From positions 28,099 to 92,098 of the forward strand of contig JAZSCN010000009.1 of NCBI GenBank assembly GCA_045602925.1: DNA of 64,000 nt, in the 5' to 3' direction. This document shows positions 42,360-52,084 of the stretch, piece after piece (position 1 is the first letter of the stretch; each line of letters starts with the position of its first letter). Position numbers and translations under genes: made by a program. The notes beneath the pieces are model-generated. The model made no database searches. It worked only from the letters and a program-made list of their open reading frames with translations, and was not told the origin of the DNA. Origin of the DNA: UBA7477 sp045602925. GTDB lineage: Bacteria; Bacillota; Clostridia; Oscillospirales; Ruminococcaceae.

Positions 42360-43262
42360 ATGCTTCAATTTTCTGTTTCAGTTAAGGAAGAAATTTTATC
42401 AAATATGAATTCACGCCCAAAATGCGATGCTTGTATTTTGGGCATGCTTTTATTCTGTAAAAAGCTAACTGTCAATAACATTGAATTTCTTACAGAAAAT
42501 CAAGCTACAGCTCAATTTTTAGCAAGAAATCTAGGGAGAATTTCAGGTAATAACATAGATGTAATAGAATACGGAATTGGCTCTAGAAAAATGTTTTCAG
42601 TAAAGCTTGTTGATACTGAGTGTATAAAGAAGATTTTTGCTTATTTTAAACTTGACGAATCCAAAAAGCATCAACGCTTCACAGATGAAAACCTACCAAA
42701 GCAAAAATACCTACCACAGATAGTATCGGGTGCATATTTGGCTTGTGGTAGCGTTAATGACCCTAATAAATCCTCTCATCTTGAATTTGTTGTTCCAACC
42801 CTTGACCTTTGTAATGATTTAGGACTTCTGCTTATAGACAATTATGGAATTATTGCAAAGCAAATGTCAAGAGGAAAGAATGAGATTGTTTATCTTAAAG
42901 ACAGCGAGAATATTCAGGATGTACTAACAATTATTGGTGCTCAAACGGCTGCACTAAAACATATAACAATCAAGGTCGATAAAGAGGGTACAAACCAAAT
43001 TAATCGTTCAATAAACTGTGCAACTGCTAACTTTAAAAAATCAAGTGCAGCTGCTAAAAAACAGCTTGATTCAATTAAAAAGCTAAGAGACAACAATGAA
43101 CTGGAAAAGCTCCCTTCTGAGCTACAAATTGTTGCTAATGTAAGACTTCAGAATCCCGACCTTTCACTTAATGAACTTGTAGAACTTATAGACCCTCCAA
43201 TTTCAAAGAGTGGACTTAATCACAGACTTAATAAGTTAATTAAAATTGCAGAAAACCAGTAA
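42360..43262 (+). CDS. whiA: Sporulation/cell-division regulator WhiA
   Basis: A 300-residue protein with a homing-endonuclease-like N-terminal domain and a C-terminal helix-turn-helix. Marks are FSVSVKEEILSNM at the start, CDACILGMLLFCKK, LPQIVSGAYLACGSVNDP, HLEFVVP, TIKVDKEGTNQINRSINCAT, NFKKSSAAAKKQLDSI and the HTH DPPISKSGLNHRLNKLIKIA. WhiA affects cell division and chromosome segregation in Firmicutes and controls sporulation septation in Streptomyces. It starts 11 bp after rapZ behind GGAGGG, and dnaE follows 11 bp later. Confidence 0.95.
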   Translation: MLQFSVSVKEEILSNMNSRPKCDACILGMLLFCKKLTVNNIEFLTENQATAQFLARNLGRISGNNIDVIEYGIGSRKMFSVKLVDTECIKKIFAYFKLDESKKHQRFTDENLPKQKYLPQIVSGAYLACGSVNDPNKSSHLEFVVPTLDLCNDLGLLLIDNYGIIAKQMSRGKNEIVYLKDSENIQDVLTIIGAQTAALKHITIKVDKEGTNQINRSINCATANFKKSSAAAKKQLDSIKKLRDNNELEKLPSELQIVANVRLQNPDLSLNELVELIDPPISKSGLNHRLNKLIKIAENQ

Positions 43263-43273
43263 AGGATGAGATT

Positions 43274-46200
43274 ATGACTGATTTTGTTCATCTCCATGTC
43301 CATACAGAATATAGCTTGCTTGATGGCGCTTGCAGAATTACAGAACTTGTAGAAAGAGTAAAAGAGCTTGGCCAAAATGCTGTAGCTATAACTGACCACG
43401 GTAATATGTATGGTGCTATTGAATTTTATAATGCCTGCTTAAAAGAGGGGATTAAGCCAATTATCGGCTGTGAAGTATATGTTGCCCCTAGAAGCAGATT
43501 TGATAAGGTGAACAAGATTGACTCATCACCATATCACCTCGTATTACTATGCAAAAACATGACTGGCTATAAGAATCTGATTAAGCTTGTTTCTGCAGGA
43601 TATATCGAAGGCTTTTATTCAAGACCTAGAATTGACTTTGATATATTAAAAGAGCATTCAGATGGACTAATCTGCTTATCAGCATGTCTTGCCGGTGAAA
43701 TTCCAAGACTTCTGCTTAACAACAATTACGAAAAAGCTAAAGAAACAGCTCTACGATATAAAGAAGTTTTCGGAGAAGATAACTATTATATAGAAATTCA
43801 GAATCATGATATTCCAGAACAAAAGCAAATTTTACCGCTTTTATACAGGCTTTCCAAAGAAACCGGAATAGGACTTGTTGCCACAAATGACGCCCACTAC
43901 ATCTCAAAGGACGACGCATATATGCAGCAGGTTCTGGTTTGTATTGCAACAAAAACAACACTGGGTGACCCAAAAGCACTTGAATTTCCGACAGACGAAT
44001 TCTATATAAAGTCATACGACGAAATGAATGAGTTATTTTCTACGTATGAGGGGGCTGTTTCAAATACCTGCAAGATTGCAGATATGTGTAATATAGAATT
44101 TGAATTTGGTAAAATTAAGCTACCGAAATTCACACTTAAAAATGTAACAGATAATAAAAAGTTCTTTAGGGAGCTTTGTGAAAAGGGACTTATAGAAAAA
44201 TACGGCAATAACAATCAAAGCGCTAGGGAACGCCTCGAATATGAGTTTTCTGTTATCGAAAAAATGGGGTATATAGATTACTTCCTTATTGTATGGGATT
44301 TTACAAACTATTCCAGAAACAACGGAATTCCGGTTGGAGTCGGCAGAGGAAGCGGTGCAGGTAGTTTATGTGCTTATTGTATAGGAATTACTGGTATAGA
44401 CCCATTAAAATACGGCTTGCTCTTCGAGAGATTTTTAAATCCTGAAAGAGTATCTATGCCAGACTTTGACATTGACTTTTGTATCAATGGCAGACAGGAT
44501 GTTATTGACTACGTAAAGAGAAGATACGGCAGCGAATATGTAGCTCAGATTGCAACTTTCAACACAATGGCTGCAAGGGGTGCTGTGAGAGATGCTGCTA
44601 GAGCTATGAATCTTCCATATCAGCTTGCAGATGAAGTCGCAAAGAAAATACCTAGAATGCTTGACGTCTCTTTAAAGCAATCTCTATCTATTTCTCCAGA
44701 GCTCAAAGAAATGTACGATACAGACGATAGGGTAAAACAGCTCGTAGATACTGCTATGAAAATCGAAGGTATGCCGAAAAGCGTAGGCACCCACGCAGCA
44801 GGTATTGTTATTACAAAGGATCCTGTTGACAGCTATGTACCGCTTTTCTCCCGTGACGGACAGATTTCTACCCAATTTACCATGACCGTCCTAGAGAGCA
44901 TGGGATTATTGAAATTCGACTTTTTAGGTCTTAGAAACTTAACAGTTATTAGAAATTGTGAAAACGAAATAAGAAAACAGATTCCTTCCTTTGATATATC
45001 TAAAATTCCAATTGATGACAAGAGCGTTTTTGATATGCTTTCAAAGGGTGATACTGACGGAGTATTTCAGTTTGAAAGTGCAGGTATGACTTCAACGATT
45101 ATGAGGCTTCAGCCTGAAAAAATTGAGGACCTTATTGCTATAATATCCCTGTATAGACCGGGACCTATGGATTCTATTGCTACTTATATTTCAAACAAGC
45201 ACAACCCGTCTTCAATCAAATACAAGCATCCTCTTTTAAAACCTATCCTTGAAGTAACCTATGGATGTATTGTATATCAGGAACAGGTTATGCAGATATT
45301 TAGAAGTCTTGCAGGTTATTCGTACGGAAGAGCGGATATTGTAAGACGTGCAATGGCAAAGAAGAAGGCCAAAGTCCTTGAGGCTGAACGTAATGCATTT
45401 ATTTATGGCGATAAAAACGATGACGGAACGGTTAACTGTGTAGGATGTGTCGCTAACGGAATAAGCCCTGAAATTGCAAATGAACTTTTTGATGATATGA
45501 GCTCTTTTGCTTCTTACGCATTTAATAAGTCACATGCTGCTGCATATGCTACAATTTCTTATCAAACTGCATATCTTAAATGCCACTATTATCCAGCATA
45601 TATGGCTGCCCTTATGACTTCTGTAATCAGTGATGGTTCGGACAAGCTTGCAGGATATTGTTCAAGCGCCAGAAAAAATGATGTTAAGATCTTAAGTGTT
45701 GACGTAAATAAAAGTGAGCTTGGATTTGTTACAGAAAATGGCAACATCAGGTTCGGTTTACTTGCGATTAAGACTCTTGGCAGTGGTATTATTAACGAAA
45801 TAATTACCGAAAGAAAAGCAAACGGCAGTTTTGTTTCACTCACAGATTTCTGCTTTAGAATGAAGCCTGAAGCTATAAATCTAAGAGCAACTGAAGCTCT
45901 TATACGTAGTGGCGCTTTTGACAGTCTTAAACAGAGCAACAGAAAGCAGATGATGCATAACTGCGAGCATCTTCTGAAAGATGCATCCGAAAGAAGTAAA
46001 AACAATATCACAGGACAGCTCGATTTGTTTGGTATGCTTGGAGAAAGTGAAAAGAGCAAGATAAACGATGAGTTTCCATATGAGGATGAATATACTCCGG
46101 ATGAGCTTATGTCAATGGAAAAAGATTCTCTTGGTATATACTTCTCAGGGCATCCTATTGAAGCATTTTTACCGATTACTAAAGCTTGCAAGATTATTGA

Positions 46201-46732
46201 TATCGCAAAAATAATTGGCGAAGAATCAAAATATACCGATGGATATAATGTAACTATAATTGCAATGCTGCAAGCTCAAAAACTCTACAATTCAAAATCC
46301 GGTGAAAGAATGTGCTTTACTTCCTTTGAAGATATGACAGGCACTATAGAAGTAATTGTATTTCCAAAGGTATTTTTAAGTGCTAAATCTCTTCTTACAC
46401 AGAATATTCCGCTTGTAATAAAGGGACACATTTCTTTAAAGGATGAAGAAGAACCCAAAATCATAGCTGACGAGGTTTTCACGGCTCAGGATTATTGCGA
46501 TAAGGCTTTATCAAGAACTCTATATTTAAAGCTTAATAGCACAGATGAAGACATAAAAACCAAAGTTAATCAGCTTGTTTCGAAAAACACTGGAGAAACT
46601 CCGCTTGTTTTCTATTTCAGCGATATTAAAAAGTCTGTTACACTAAAGGGAGTTAGTGGAATTAAGCTATCAAGTAGTGTTTTAGAAAAGCTCCAGCAAA
46701 TTTTAGGTAATGATAGTGTAGCGTTTAAATAA
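43274..46732 (+). CDS. dnaE: DNA polymerase III alpha subunit (DnaE)
   Basis: A 1152-residue C-family replicative polymerase. It opens with the PHP domain (FVHLHVHTEYSLLDGACRI, AITDHGNMYGAIEFY). The palm holds VGVGRGSGAGSLCAYCIGIT and PDFDIDFCI with the catalytic aspartates, and the fingers GVFQFESAGM and RPGPMDSI. The tandem HhH region has FNKSHAAAYATISYQTAYLK, and an OB-fold lies at about residues 990-1075. It is the DnaE type, not PolC; Clostridia usually have both, with PolC elsewhere. It starts 11 bp after whiA, and sbcD follows after 19 bp. Confidence 0.97.
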   Translation: MTDFVHLHVHTEYSLLDGACRITELVERVKELGQNAVAITDHGNMYGAIEFYNACLKEGIKPIIGCEVYVAPRSRFDKVNKIDSSPYHLVLLCKNMTGYKNLIKLVSAGYIEGFYSRPRIDFDILKEHSDGLICLSACLAGEIPRLLLNNNYEKAKETALRYKEVFGEDNYYIEIQNHDIPEQKQILPLLYRLSKETGIGLVATNDAHYISKDDAYMQQVLVCIATKTTLGDPKALEFPTDEFYIKSYDEMNELFSTYEGAVSNTCKIADMCNIEFEFGKIKLPKFTLKNVTDNKKFFRELCEKGLIEKYGNNNQSARERLEYEFSVIEKMGYIDYFLIVWDFTNYSRNNGIPVGVGRGSGAGSLCAYCIGITGIDPLKYGLLFERFLNPERVSMPDFDIDFCINGRQDVIDYVKRRYGSEYVAQIATFNTMAARGAVRDAARAMNLPYQLADEVAKKIPRMLDVSLKQSLSISPELKEMYDTDDRVKQLVDTAMKIEGMPKSVGTHAAGIVITKDPVDSYVPLFSRDGQISTQFTMTVLESMGLLKFDFLGLRNLTVIRNCENEIRKQIPSFDISKIPIDDKSVFDMLSKGDTDGVFQFESAGMTSTIMRLQPEKIEDLIAIISLYRPGPMDSIATYISNKHNPSSIKYKHPLLKPILEVTYGCIVYQEQVMQIFRSLAGYSYGRADIVRRAMAKKKAKVLEAERNAFIYGDKNDDGTVNCVGCVANGISPEIANELFDDMSSFASYAFNKSHAAAYATISYQTAYLKCHYYPAYMAALMTSVISDGSDKLAGYCSSARKNDVKILSVDVNKSELGFVTENGNIRFGLLAIKTLGSGIINEIITERKANGSFVSLTDFCFRMKPEAINLRATEALIRSGAFDSLKQSNRKQMMHNCEHLLKDASERSKNNITGQLDLFGMLGESEKSKINDEFPYEDEYTPDELMSMEKDSLGIYFSGHPIEAFLPITKACKIIDIAKIIGEESKYTDGYNVTIIAMLQAQKLYNSKSGERMCFTSFEDMTGTIEVIVFPKVFLSAKSLLTQNIPLVIKGHISLKDEEEPKIIADEVFTAQDYCDKALSRTLYLKLNSTDEDIKTKVNQLVSKNTGETPLVFYFSDIKKSVTLKGVSGIKLSSSVLEKLQQILGNDSVAFK

Positions 46733-46751
46733 TTAATAAGAGGTGAGAGTA

Positions 46752-47897
46752 TTGAAGTTCATGCATTTATCCGACCTTCATATCGGAATAAGACTCAATG
46801 ACTTTTCTTTAATAGAAGACCAGAAATATATTTTTGAGCAAATTGTCGATTTGGCTATTTCTGAAGATGTAGATACCGTTTTGATTTCAGGTGATATTTA
46901 TGACAAAGCTGCACCATCAGAAGAAAGCTTTGCTCTGTATGACTGGCTTTTGACTGAATTCTTTATGCTGGGTATAAATGTCGCAGTAATAAGTGGAAAT
47001 CACGACTCATCATACAGAGTTTCTTTTGCGTCTTCAATGCTAAGTGACTGCAATATTTACACCTCTAATACCTATAATGGTAAAGTTAAGAGCTTTACTG
47101 TAAATGATGAATACGGACCGGTAAACGTATACCTCTTACCGTTTGTAAAGCCTGTGAATGTTAGAGCCTTCTTTCCTGATGAGGATATAACTACTTATAC
47201 TGATGCCATAGAAACAGCTATAAACAAAATGAGCGTTAATTATTCTCAGCGTAATATTATACTATCACACCAATATGTTACAGGTTCGTTCAGATGTGAC
47301 TCCGAGCAAATCAATGTCGGTGGGCTTGATAATGTTAACGGTTCAGTTTACGAAGGCTTTGACTATGTTGCGCTCGGGCATCTTCACACACATCAAAGAG
47401 TAAACGGCAAAGAAAACATCCAATACTGTGGAACACCGCTTAAATACTCTGTTTCAGAGGCAAATAATCAGAAGCTTGTAATAATAGGAGAGCTTTTAGA
47501 GAAAGGGAATCTAAAGCTTACTTATCACGAGCTTACACCTCTCCACGAGCTTTTGGTTATAAAAGGGGATTACGACAAGCTTACAGATAGAAGCTTTTAC
47601 ACAAGTGGTGAATTTAGCCAGGAGGACTATATAGCATTTTTACTCACAGACGAGGATGACGTGCCCGATGCTGCTGCAAAGCTACGTTCTATATATCCAA
47701 GGATTCTGAGCGTCAAGTATGATAATACAAGAACTCGCACAGAAGCAGGAGATATTACTATTGATTCATCCAAGGAAAAGAATCCTATTGAGTATTTCTG
47801 TGAGCTTTATGAAGCACAGAACGGCAAGCCTATGAGCGAAAATCAAAAGGACTATGCAAACTCTCTTATTGAAGAGCTGTGGGGTGATAACGAATGA
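46752..47897 (+). CDS. sbcD: Nuclease SbcCD subunit D (Mre11-like)
   Basis: A 381-residue metallophosphoesterase nuclease that, with SbcC, cuts hairpins and processes DNA ends. Phosphoesterase motifs are MHLSDLHIGIRL, LISGDIYDKAAPS, VISGNHDSSYRV, ILSHQYVTG and VALGHLHTHQRV. I place the start at TTG 46752, so the protein begins MKFMHLSDLHIG as in relatives, with AGAGGTGA correctly spaced. The upstream GTG 46743 overlaps that ribosome site. Its last four bases overlap sbcC (ATGA). Confidence 0.94.
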   Translation: MKFMHLSDLHIGIRLNDFSLIEDQKYIFEQIVDLAISEDVDTVLISGDIYDKAAPSEESFALYDWLLTEFFMLGINVAVISGNHDSSYRVSFASSMLSDCNIYTSNTYNGKVKSFTVNDEYGPVNVYLLPFVKPVNVRAFFPDEDITTYTDAIETAINKMSVNYSQRNIILSHQYVTGSFRCDSEQINVGGLDNVNGSVYEGFDYVALGHLHTHQRVNGKENIQYCGTPLKYSVSEANNQKLVIIGELLEKGNLKLTYHELTPLHELLVIKGDYDKLTDRSFYTSGEFSQEDYIAFLLTDEDDVPDAAAKLRSIYPRILSVKYDNTRTRTEAGDITIDSSKEKNPIEYFCELYEAQNGKPMSENQKDYANSLIEELWGDNE

Positions 47898-50671
47898 AGC
47901 CATTAATTTTAACTATGACAGCTTTTGGACCTTATGCAGATAAAACTGAGGTTGATTTTACTGCGCTCGGTAATGATGGTATTTATCTCATCACAGGTGA
48001 TACAGGCTCCGGAAAAACTACTATCTTCGATGCTATCTGCTTTGCATTATATGGAGAGCTTAGTGGCAACGACAGAAAGCCTGCAATGATGAGAAGTAAA
48101 TATGCTCAGCCAAAGGTTAACACTGAAGTTTCGCTTAAATTCTCTCACAAAAATAAAATCTATAATATCAAAAGAACTATACAAACAAGTGTATCTAAAG
48201 ACGGAAAGCAAAAAATAACTAATGATGTCGAGCTCGTTATGCCAGATTCTAAAACGATAGTTTCCTTGACTACGGCTAATAGAACGATTGTTGAGCTTTT
48301 GGGCCTGGACAAAGAGCAATTTGCACAGGTGTCTATGATTGCACAGGGCGAATTCAAAAAGCTTTTAATGTCTAGTACGAAGGACAGGCAAGATATATTA
48401 AGAAAAATTTTTGGCACTGAAAAGTATAATAAGCTTCAAGAAATGCTTTCTGTTGCAGAAGCACAAAACAGCAAAAAGAGAGAAACTATCAAAAGTAACA
48501 TCATGACTCTTTATGGCTCCGTATGTTACTGTGATGATTCAAAACATATGTCGGAGCTTGATGATTTGTCAGCCGGCATTTTATCCGAACAAGAAGCTTT
48601 ATTGCTTATAGATTCACTCAATGATGAAGCAAACAAAAAGCTTATTTCCCTTAAAAATCAGCGAGATAATAATAACAAAGAAACACTTAAAATAAAGACA
48701 CAGTACGAACAGTTTAATAAACATGTTGAAAACTGTCGCAAAATTAAAGAACTTGATGCTATGCTTTCAAACGATAAGCTTAAGCTTTCCAAGTTAAAGC
48801 AGGACAAGCTTCAATCAGATAATGAGCTAAAATTGTGTGATGAGCTTTCAGCAAAAGCAGCAAAAATAGAGCAATCTATAGGTGATTATAACGAGCTTGA
48901 GTCGCTTTCTAAAAAGCTCCGTGCCGAGAATTCTGAGTATGACAGGCTTGTTGTTTTAAATAATAATCTTAAAGTAAATATCTCAAAGCTTACGAGCGAA
49001 TTGAATTCAAACGCTGAGATAATAACAAAGCTTTCAGATGTTGACGTTTTGATAACAAAAGAAAACGCACTTTTAGAAAAATGCATAGATAAATCGCTTA
49101 ATCTAAATAAGCTAAATGAAGTTGCTAATAGCTTTTTATCAACATTTGAAGAGTTTTCCAAAGCAAGAGCTGAGCATAACAATTCCTTGCTAATACAGAA
49201 AAACGCTACACAAGAATATGAAAAAGCACTCTCGTTGTTCCTTGACGGTCAGGCGGGTGTGCTTGCTACAGAACTTAAGGACAACATGCCTTGTCCGGTT
49301 TGTGGCTCACTTTCTCATCCGATGCCCGCTAAAGCTTTCGACAATGTTCCTACACAAGAAGAGGTCGATATTTTAAAGTCTGAGCGTGACAATGCCATCA
49401 CAAAAAGTGATTCTAAATGTAAACGTGCACAAGAGCTAAAAGAAGAGGCGAACAGCATTTTAGCAGTGCTTAGAACATTGAGCTCCGAGCTATTGGGAAA
49501 GGTTTATTCTGACGCTGAAATTTCAAACAGAACAATCTTCTCGGATATAACTACGACTATTTCTCAGAATGATGATGAGAAAATAAGACTAAATAATTTT
49601 CTCGACAAGCTAAACAGTGACAAGAGAAGAAAACAAGCTTGTGAACAAAAGCAGACAGAGTATAAGAATAAAATTGATGAATTCAATGATGACCTTATTC
49701 AGAATCAAACAAGGATTTCAGCTCTTGAAACATCAATAAAGCTATGTGATGAAAGATATTCTGCACTCAAAGAAAAGACTGAATTTAAAAGCCTCGGTGA
49801 TGCTCAAAGGTGCATTTTTGACATCAAAGCTAAGATTACAGGATATAAACAAAATGCAGAAACTATTAATGAGCAAATCAGCTTGATTTCAGAGAGAATA
49901 AATACGCAAAAGGGAAGTCTTGCTTCTTTAAAAGAAACTAATAGTTATGAGGGCGAAAAGGAACAAGCATTCTTTGACGAAAAGCTTTATGAACTAAGTG
50001 AGGCTTCGCAAGCACTCGAAAATGAAATTTCTTCTCTCTCGGGAATATTACTCAGCAACACTCAAGTGAAAAATTCGCTACTGCCACTTTGTTCTGAGCT
50101 TAATAAAAATCTTCAAGAGTATGAAGTTATACATCCTCTTAGTACCACAGCAAACGGCAAGCTCAAGCAAAAACAACGTCTTATGCTCGAAACCTATGTG
50201 CAGACAAGCTATTTTGACCGAATTATAAGACGTGCTAATATCAGGTTTATGAAAATGACTGCAGGTCATTACGAGATGCTAAGAAAGGAATCTGATTTCA
50301 GCGGAGCAGGGCAGTCAGGTCTTGAGGTAGAAATAATCGATCACTACAACAGAACTCGTAGAAGTGTAGCGAGTCTGTCGGGTGGTGAGAGCTTTTTAGC
50401 TTCTCTTTCTCTTGCTCTTGGAATGTCAGATGAGATACAATCATCATCTGCGGGTATAGAGATAAGTACTATGTTTATCGACGAAGGCTTTGGAAGTCTT
50501 AGCGATAATGTTCTCAATGAGGCGATAAATGCACTTCTTACACTTTCTGATGGAAACAAGCTTATCGGTATCATTTCTCACGTTTCTGAGCTTAAATCAA
50601 GAATCGATAAAAAGATTATTGTAAGTAAAAATTCTATGGGAATTGGCACAGTAAGAGTCGAGATAAATTAA
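47894..50671 (+). CDS. sbcC: Nuclease SbcCD subunit C (Rad50-like SMC ATPase)
   Basis: A 925-residue SMC-like ATPase partner of SbcD. The N-terminal Walker A is GDTGSGKTT (35-43) with the Q-loop segment MIAQGEFKKLLMSS. Long coiled coils run from about residue 170 to 750, broken by the zinc hook CPVC (Cys467 and Cys470) close to the middle. The C-terminal head has the signature SVASLSGGESFLASLSLALG, Walker B TMFIDEGFGSLSD and an ISHVSELKSRID switch. All parts needed for function are present. It overlaps sbcD by 4 bp and no good terminator follows. Confidence 0.95.
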   Translation: MKPLILTMTAFGPYADKTEVDFTALGNDGIYLITGDTGSGKTTIFDAICFALYGELSGNDRKPAMMRSKYAQPKVNTEVSLKFSHKNKIYNIKRTIQTSVSKDGKQKITNDVELVMPDSKTIVSLTTANRTIVELLGLDKEQFAQVSMIAQGEFKKLLMSSTKDRQDILRKIFGTEKYNKLQEMLSVAEAQNSKKRETIKSNIMTLYGSVCYCDDSKHMSELDDLSAGILSEQEALLLIDSLNDEANKKLISLKNQRDNNNKETLKIKTQYEQFNKHVENCRKIKELDAMLSNDKLKLSKLKQDKLQSDNELKLCDELSAKAAKIEQSIGDYNELESLSKKLRAENSEYDRLVVLNNNLKVNISKLTSELNSNAEIITKLSDVDVLITKENALLEKCIDKSLNLNKLNEVANSFLSTFEEFSKARAEHNNSLLIQKNATQEYEKALSLFLDGQAGVLATELKDNMPCPVCGSLSHPMPAKAFDNVPTQEEVDILKSERDNAITKSDSKCKRAQELKEEANSILAVLRTLSSELLGKVYSDAEISNRTIFSDITTTISQNDDEKIRLNNFLDKLNSDKRRKQACEQKQTEYKNKIDEFNDDLIQNQTRISALETSIKLCDERYSALKEKTEFKSLGDAQRCIFDIKAKITGYKQNAETINEQISLISERINTQKGSLASLKETNSYEGEKEQAFFDEKLYELSEASQALENEISSLSGILLSNTQVKNSLLPLCSELNKNLQEYEVIHPLSTTANGKLKQKQRLMLETYVQTSYFDRIIRRANIRFMKMTAGHYEMLRKESDFSGAGQSGLEVEIIDHYNRTRRSVASLSGGESFLASLSLALGMSDEIQSSSAGIEISTMFIDEGFGSLSDNVLNEAINALLTLSDGNKLIGIISHVSELKSRIDKKIIVSKNSMGIGTVRVEIN

Positions 50672-50787
50672 ACTTTATAACAATAAATTCAATGGAATTT
50701 TAACAAATTATAGAATATATCAGCTTGATTTTTAGAGCATACTAGATGTATTATACTTAATGTATATTTTACATTTCGGAGGCAAAC

Positions 50788-51633
50788 ATGAACAAAATCA
50801 AGGTTTTTTGCGATTCTACAGCTGATTTAAGCGAAGAGCTTTATAAGAAATATGACATAGGTATTGTACCACTTCACGTTTCAATTGGTGATAATGAGTT
50901 TTATGATACCGTCAGCATAAACGGTAAAAAGATTGTTGAGTTATCCAATGAGCTTGGCGTTCTTCCAAAAACTTCTGCTGTTTCTGTACAGACATATATC
51001 GATATTTTTAAGCCATACATTGATGATGGTTACAAGGTTATTCACATAAACATAAGTAGTAAGTTCAGCTCTTGTTATAGAAACTGCTGTCTTGCAGCAG
51101 AGGAACTACCGGGTCTTTTTCCGGTTGACAGCTATAATCTTTCTACCGGCTCTGGACATCTTGTTATTGCTACTGCAGAAATGATAGCTGAAGGTAAAAC
51201 TGCCGAGGAAATTGTTTCAGCACTTGAAGAACTTAAGCACAGAGTTGATGCAAGCTTTGTTCTGAATAAGCTTGATAATCTCCACAAGGGTGGGCGCTGC
51301 TCAGCTGTTGCAGCACTTGGTGCAAATTTACTTAATTTAAAGCCTTGTATTGAGGTTAGAGATGGTGCTATGGGAGTAGGGAAGAAGTACAGAGGTAATC
51401 TCTCAAAGGTTTTGCCACAGTATATTGCAGCAAGACTTGAAGGCAAGGATGATATTGATACTAAACGTATATTTGTTACTCATTCTCCTATGGACGACAG
51501 CCTTGTTCAGCTTGCGGTTGATGAAGTAAAAAAGTATCAGCCATTTTCAGAAATACTTGTGACTGAAGCAGGTGCTACTGTTTGTACACATTGTGGAGCT
51601 AATACTCTCGGTATTCTTTATATTAAAAAGTAA
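50788..51633 (+). CDS. DegV family fatty-acid-binding protein
   Basis: A 281-residue DegV/FakB-type protein. It binds a fatty acid and presents it to the kinase FakA for acyl-phosphate formation. Marks are VFCDSTADLSEELYKKYDI, IVPLHVSIGDNEFYDT, PKTSAVSVQTYIDIF with the ligand-binding Thr-Ser, VIHINISSKFSSCYRN, and VLNKLDNLHKGGRCSAVAAL with LNLKPCIEV. A FakA kinase domain is not in the window, though a stand-alone FakA C-terminal-like domain is at 31307-31558. It has its own ribosome site (CGGAGGC) and a strong terminator. Confidence 0.92.
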   Translation: MNKIKVFCDSTADLSEELYKKYDIGIVPLHVSIGDNEFYDTVSINGKKIVELSNELGVLPKTSAVSVQTYIDIFKPYIDDGYKVIHINISSKFSSCYRNCCLAAEELPGLFPVDSYNLSTGSGHLVIATAEMIAEGKTAEEIVSALEELKHRVDASFVLNKLDNLHKGGRCSAVAALGANLLNLKPCIEVRDGAMGVGKKYRGNLSKVLPQYIAARLEGKDDIDTKRIFVTHSPMDDSLVQLAVDEVKKYQPFSEILVTEAGATVCTHCGANTLGILYIKK

Positions 51634-51680
51634 CTCTATATAATGTCTGTTATCATTAACGAACAAATTATATTGATATG

Positions 51681-51720
51681 CAAACCCGAAAGGTCTGAAA
51701 CCTTTCGGGTTTGCTTTTTT
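51681..51720 (+). terminator. Strong terminator after the degV gene
   Basis: A perfect 13-bp stem (51681-51693 with 51701-51713), 7-nt loop, then CTTTTTT. Confidence 0.95.
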
Positions 51721-51756
51721 ATATCGTAAACTTTTCCTTATAATATTAAAAAATGT

Positions 51757-51784
51757 TGCAACCAAAGAGAGCTTTTCTGACTCT
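51757..51784 (+). promoter_or_regulatory. ECF-sigma-type promoter, copy A
   Basis: TGCAACC (51757-51763), 15 bp, GACTCT (51779-51784). The TGCAAC/GACTC pair and spacing fit ECF sigma-factor promoters rather than sigma-A. An almost identical copy lies 93 bp downstream. Confidence 0.6.
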
Positions 51785-51849
51785 TATATAGTGGAAACAA
51801 TTAATTATCCATAACAGACTTTTGAACTTTTAAATATTTTTTATTTATT

Positions 51850-51877
51850 TGCAACCAAATGCTACTTTTTTGACTCT
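51850..51877 (+). promoter_or_regulatory. ECF-sigma-type promoter, copy B
   Basis: TGCAACC (51850-51856), 15 bp, GACTCT (51872-51877). Both boxes and their spacing equal copy A while the sequence between differs, which argues for selection. The 51634-52084 stretch holds the degV terminator, these two promoters and a short leader ORF; I see nothing else in it. Confidence 0.65.
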
Positions 51878-52026
51878 TATATAATAGAAGATTAAATTTA
51901 ATCTAAAGTATAACCAAATTCAGCAAATCTCTGTTTGTAAATAAGGGGTTGATTCCAATGTACAGTTAAGCTTTTATCCAAATAAGTAAATCGTATAATA
52001 ATTATTATTTAAAAGGAGTTTTCAAT

Positions 52027-52071
52027 ATGAAACGATTCAAGAAATTAACAGCATTTTTAGCAGCAATATGA
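52027..52071 (+). CDS. 14-codon leader ORF resembling a truncated signal peptide
   Basis: ATG 52027 follows AAAAGGAG with good spacing and encodes MKRFKKLTAFLAAI before TGA. The sequence is the positively charged and early hydrophobic part of a Sec signal peptide of the Ruminococcus type, cut off before the cleavage site. It ends 13 bp before the next start, and its stop overlaps the AGGAGG of that gene. It may be a decayed gene start or a translated leader that couples ribosomes to the lipoprotein gene. Confidence 0.45.
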   Translation: MKRFKKLTAFLAAI

Positions 52072-52084
52072 GGAGGTTAAATGT

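Noticed and set aside
50725..50754. Promoter before the degV gene (TTGATT, 18 bp, TATTAT)
   Set aside because: Both boxes are weak matches, so it is noted here but not listed as a feature.
51870..51885. Sigma-A promoter TTGACT plus TATAAT in promoter copy B
   Set aside because: The two hexamers are only a few bases apart and copy A lacks TATAAT; the conserved TGCAACC/GACTCT pair fits an ECF promoter better.
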